NCBI GenBank assembly: GCA_964512955.1
Contig: CAZEKX010000066.1
Location: 1-10,404, forward strand
From: HGM04593 sp964512955
Lineage (GTDB): Bacteria > Bacteroidota > Bacteroidia > Bacteroidales > Bacteroidaceae
Direction of reading: 5' to 3'
Length of the DNA stretch: 10,404 nucleotides
Both the position numbers and the translations under genes were made by a program. The notes under the pieces were generated by a model. That model was not told where the DNA came from, did no database searches, and was given only the letters and a program-made list of their open reading frames with translations. Position 1 is the stretch's first letter, and each line of letters starts with the position of its first letter. Below are positions 9,395 through 10,404 of the stretch, piece after piece.

Positions 9395-9754
9395 TTAGAA
9401 CTCAATATCAATTTTAAGGTCGTTATTCTCCTTTTCGGGAGCAGGTGTTTCAAACTGGCGAGGTTGGTACTCACCCTGTTCTGCAACCACAAAATCTATA
9501 GCCTGTTTAAGGCTGGTTGCAAATTTCTCGAAATCCTCTCTGTAAAGGAATATCTTGTGTTTCTCAAACGATACAGATGCATCCTCACCTTCACCCGAAA
9601 CAATCTTCTTACTTTCAGTGATAGAGAGATACATTTCCTCTTTACGATTCTTTTTTACATCGATGTAATAAATTCTTTTACCGGCTTTTACGGCTTGTGA
9701 AAAAACAATCTCTTTCTCATTCTCACCAATACCGCTCTTCTTGTAATCTTCCAT
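9395..9754 (-). CDS. PUR-family (DUF3276) DNA/RNA-binding protein
   Basis: This is a 119-residue protein of the DUF3276 family, the bacterial PUR-alpha-like domain found widely in Bacteroidetes and structurally characterised in Borrelia, where it binds single-stranded nucleic acid. The recognisable core is EIVFSQAVKAGKRIYYIDVKKNRKE (in two parts, about residues 15-39), then YLSITESKK (about 42-50) and a second strand-helix unit KIFLYREDFEKFATSLKQAIDFV (about 67-89). The tail from about 93 is polar, rich in Glu, Pro and Asp, and probably disordered. There is no signal peptide or membrane segment, so it should be cytoplasmic. Cellular function is unknown; a role in DNA or RNA metabolism is inferred from the fold. 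It shares strand with sbcD, 169 bp downstream, but a terminator-like hairpin separates them, so it is probably monocistronic. Confidence 0.88.
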   Translation of the reverse strand: MEDYKKSGIGENEKEIVFSQAVKAGKRIYYIDVKKNRKEEMYLSITESKKIVSGEGEDASVSFEKHKIFLYREDFEKFATSLKQAIDFVVAEQGEYQPRQFETPAPEKENNDLKIDIEF

Positions 9755-10027
9755 GTGCTAATAGAAACAGTTTTGAATGTTAAACTATTTTGTGTCTGTT
9801 TTCGGCTTCAAATTTGTGCAAAAAATTTTAAAAATCCACATTTTTTGGACAAAATTATTCTTTTGACGACAAATTTATATCAATTGTGTCGTTTTATCAC
9901 TTCCCAAAATCAATTTAAAAGCAATAAACAGTGTAAAATCTTTGGTTATATTTCATGTTATTTTGTCGCTTTATTAGAAACTAGTTGAATTTATATCGCC
10001 AAGTTTCTTATTCATTCAAGAGGAAAA
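9755..10027. other. AT-rich intergenic region between divergent units, no gene seen
   Basis: About 270 bp rich in A and T runs separates the minus-strand PUR-family gene from the plus-strand promoter. Apart from the -7-like boxes listed separately, I see only a weak inverted repeat (AGAAACT at 9976-9982 with AGTTTCT at 10002-10008, 19-nt loop). Short open frames here have no recognisable protein features. The likely content is the promoter and 5' leader of the PUR-family gene. Confidence 0.5.
9850..9877 (-). promoter_or_regulatory. Two -7-like boxes upstream of the PUR-family gene
   Basis: On the minus strand two exact matches to the Bacteroides -7 consensus TAnnTTTG occur: TAATTTTG (9857-9850) and TAAATTTG (9877-9870). 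They lie about 95-115 bp before the ATG of the PUR-family gene. Neither has a clear TTTG about 19 bp further upstream, so these are weak candidates in a very AT-rich stretch where such matches also arise by chance. Confidence 0.28.
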
Positions 10028-10058
10028 TTTGTTTTTATGTTGGTTTTATATAATTTTG
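10028..10058 (+). promoter_or_regulatory. Bacteroides-type promoter reading into the structured RNA region
   Basis: TTTG at 10028-10031 and TAATTTTG at 10051-10058 are separated by exactly 19 bp, matching the Bacteroidetes primary-sigma promoter (-33 TTTG, -7 TAnnTTTG). The predicted transcription start is near 10063-10067, just upstream of a succession of hairpins. It points away from the PUR-family gene and is the best promoter match in the window. Confidence 0.65.
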
Positions 10059-10089
10059 CAGTAAATTATCATATAATCCTGCGTCGACA

Positions 10090-10113
10090 GTTCTATCTCC
10101 AACAGAGAAGAAC
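10090..10113 (+). other. 5' hairpin of the structured RNA
   Basis: GTTCT-A-TCTC (10090-10099) pairs with GAGAAGAAC (10105-10113) as nine pairs with one bulged A and the loop CAACA. It begins about 25 nt after the predicted transcription start. Its 3' arm contains AGAAC, which could instead pair with the GTTCT in the first strand of the rod (10167-10171). Confidence 0.55.
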
Positions 10114-10138
10114 GTGAAAGTGGGACAAGACATATGAA

Positions 10139-10157
10139 AAGGCGTTTACTACGCTTT
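10139..10157 (+). other. Second hairpin of the structured RNA
   Basis: AAGGCGT (10139-10145) pairs with ACGCTTT (10151-10157) over seven positions with loop TTACT. One pair (141/155) is G-U on the plus strand and would be a C/A mismatch on the other. It sits 7 nt before the first strand of the rod. CGCTT (10152-10156) could alternatively extend the rod by pairing with AAGCG (10388-10392). Confidence 0.5.
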
Positions 10158-10404
10158 GGTTTTGACGTTCTGAAATCCTGAGAAAATTTCAAATTGTCTG
10201 TCAAGAACAAAGCAACGTGAATGCCCCGTAGGTGTGTTATATACATACCTCAAATACCATACAGCCATTGGTGTATCCATACCCTATGGCAACTATTGGT
10301 ATAGAGGTTGTGTTATACATATTGGCGTGGGGCTTATGCGTTGCTCGTTTCGACAGACAGGGCAATTCTCAGGAGCCTCAGAACGTGAAGCGAGCGACAG
10401 TGCA

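Larger units (their letters stand above)
10065..10404 (+). ncRNA. Unidentified long structured RNA (small RNA or regulatory leader), 3' end outside the window
   Basis: From the predicted start near 10065 to the window edge there is no credible protein frame but dense secondary structure. Two local hairpins (10090-10113 and 10139-10157) are followed by a rod-shaped fold at 10165-10386. The rod has nine nested helices, 57 pairs in all: 10165-10173/10378-10386, 10177-10183/10367-10373, 10195-10202/10352-10359, 10211-10217/10339-10345, 10223-10227/10329-10333, 10247-10251/10304-10308, 10254-10259/10297-10302, 10264-10268/10286-10290 and 10270-10274/10279-10283. Several extra pairs are G-U only on the plus strand, supporting that strand as the RNA. 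A long rod with a central bubble resembles 6S RNA, but the extra 5' hairpins and about 100-nt leader do not fit simple 6S. A riboregulatory leader for a gene to the right is the alternative. Confidence 0.6.

Noticed and set aside
10046..10246. 66-codon open frame on the minus strand
   Set aside because: It lies wholly inside the structured RNA region, opposite its promoter, and the complementarity pattern explains the sequence better than coding does. No family is recognised.
10165..10386. MITE or transposon with terminal inverted repeats
   Set aside because: The complementarity is distributed along the whole length as nested helices and not confined to termini, and no target-site duplication is seen. 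It cannot be fully excluded because the right flank is cut.
10065..10404. tmRNA, RNase P RNA or a tRNA
   Set aside because: No tag-peptide or tRNA-like acceptor end, none of the conserved RNase P core sequences I would recognise, and no cloverleaf with a GTTCRA T-loop were found.
1..10404. CRISPR array, insertion sequence or prophage genes
   Set aside because: No evenly spaced direct repeats, transposase motifs or phage genes are visible; 1-9754 is an ordinary housekeeping repair region.

Overview
The window looks like a chromosomal piece from a member of the Bacteroidales (Bacteroidetes). Four things point there: a small PUR/DUF3276-family protein that is typical of this phylum; AddA and AddB homologues of the Bacteroidetes type; AT-rich spacers without clear Shine-Dalgarno sequences; and a promoter matching the Bacteroides pattern TTTG-N19-TAnnTTTG exactly. 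Genus cannot be fixed from the sequence alone.

Positions 1-9225 hold four tightly packed genes, all on the minus strand, reading sbcD, sbcC, addA, addB. sbcD and sbcC overlap by 4 bp (ATGA), sbcC and addA are 2 bp apart, and addA and addB are 3 bp apart. addB runs off the left edge, so only its first 572 codons are present. SbcCD (the bacterial Mre11-Rad50 complex) opens hairpin or blocked DNA ends. AddAB is the helicase-nuclease that resects double-strand ends for RecA loading. The cluster therefore looks like one transcription unit for processing broken DNA ends.

Positions 9226-9394 form a spacer with two inverted repeats. One (9262-9304) is a strong AT-rich terminator-like hairpin directly before sbcD. 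Positions 9395-9754, also minus strand, encode a 119-residue PUR/DUF3276 nucleic-acid-binding protein.

Positions 9755-10404 carry no credible protein gene. The first part (about 9755-10027) is AT-rich and probably holds the promoter of the PUR gene. A plus-strand promoter follows at 10028-10058. Downstream lies a highly structured region: two local hairpins (10090-10113 and 10139-10157), then a rod-shaped fold at 10165-10386 built from nine nested helices around a large central bubble. This is most likely a structured RNA read on the plus strand and continuing past the right edge. Its identity is not established here; a 6S-like RNA or a long regulatory leader are the main candidates. It is the most interesting element of the window.
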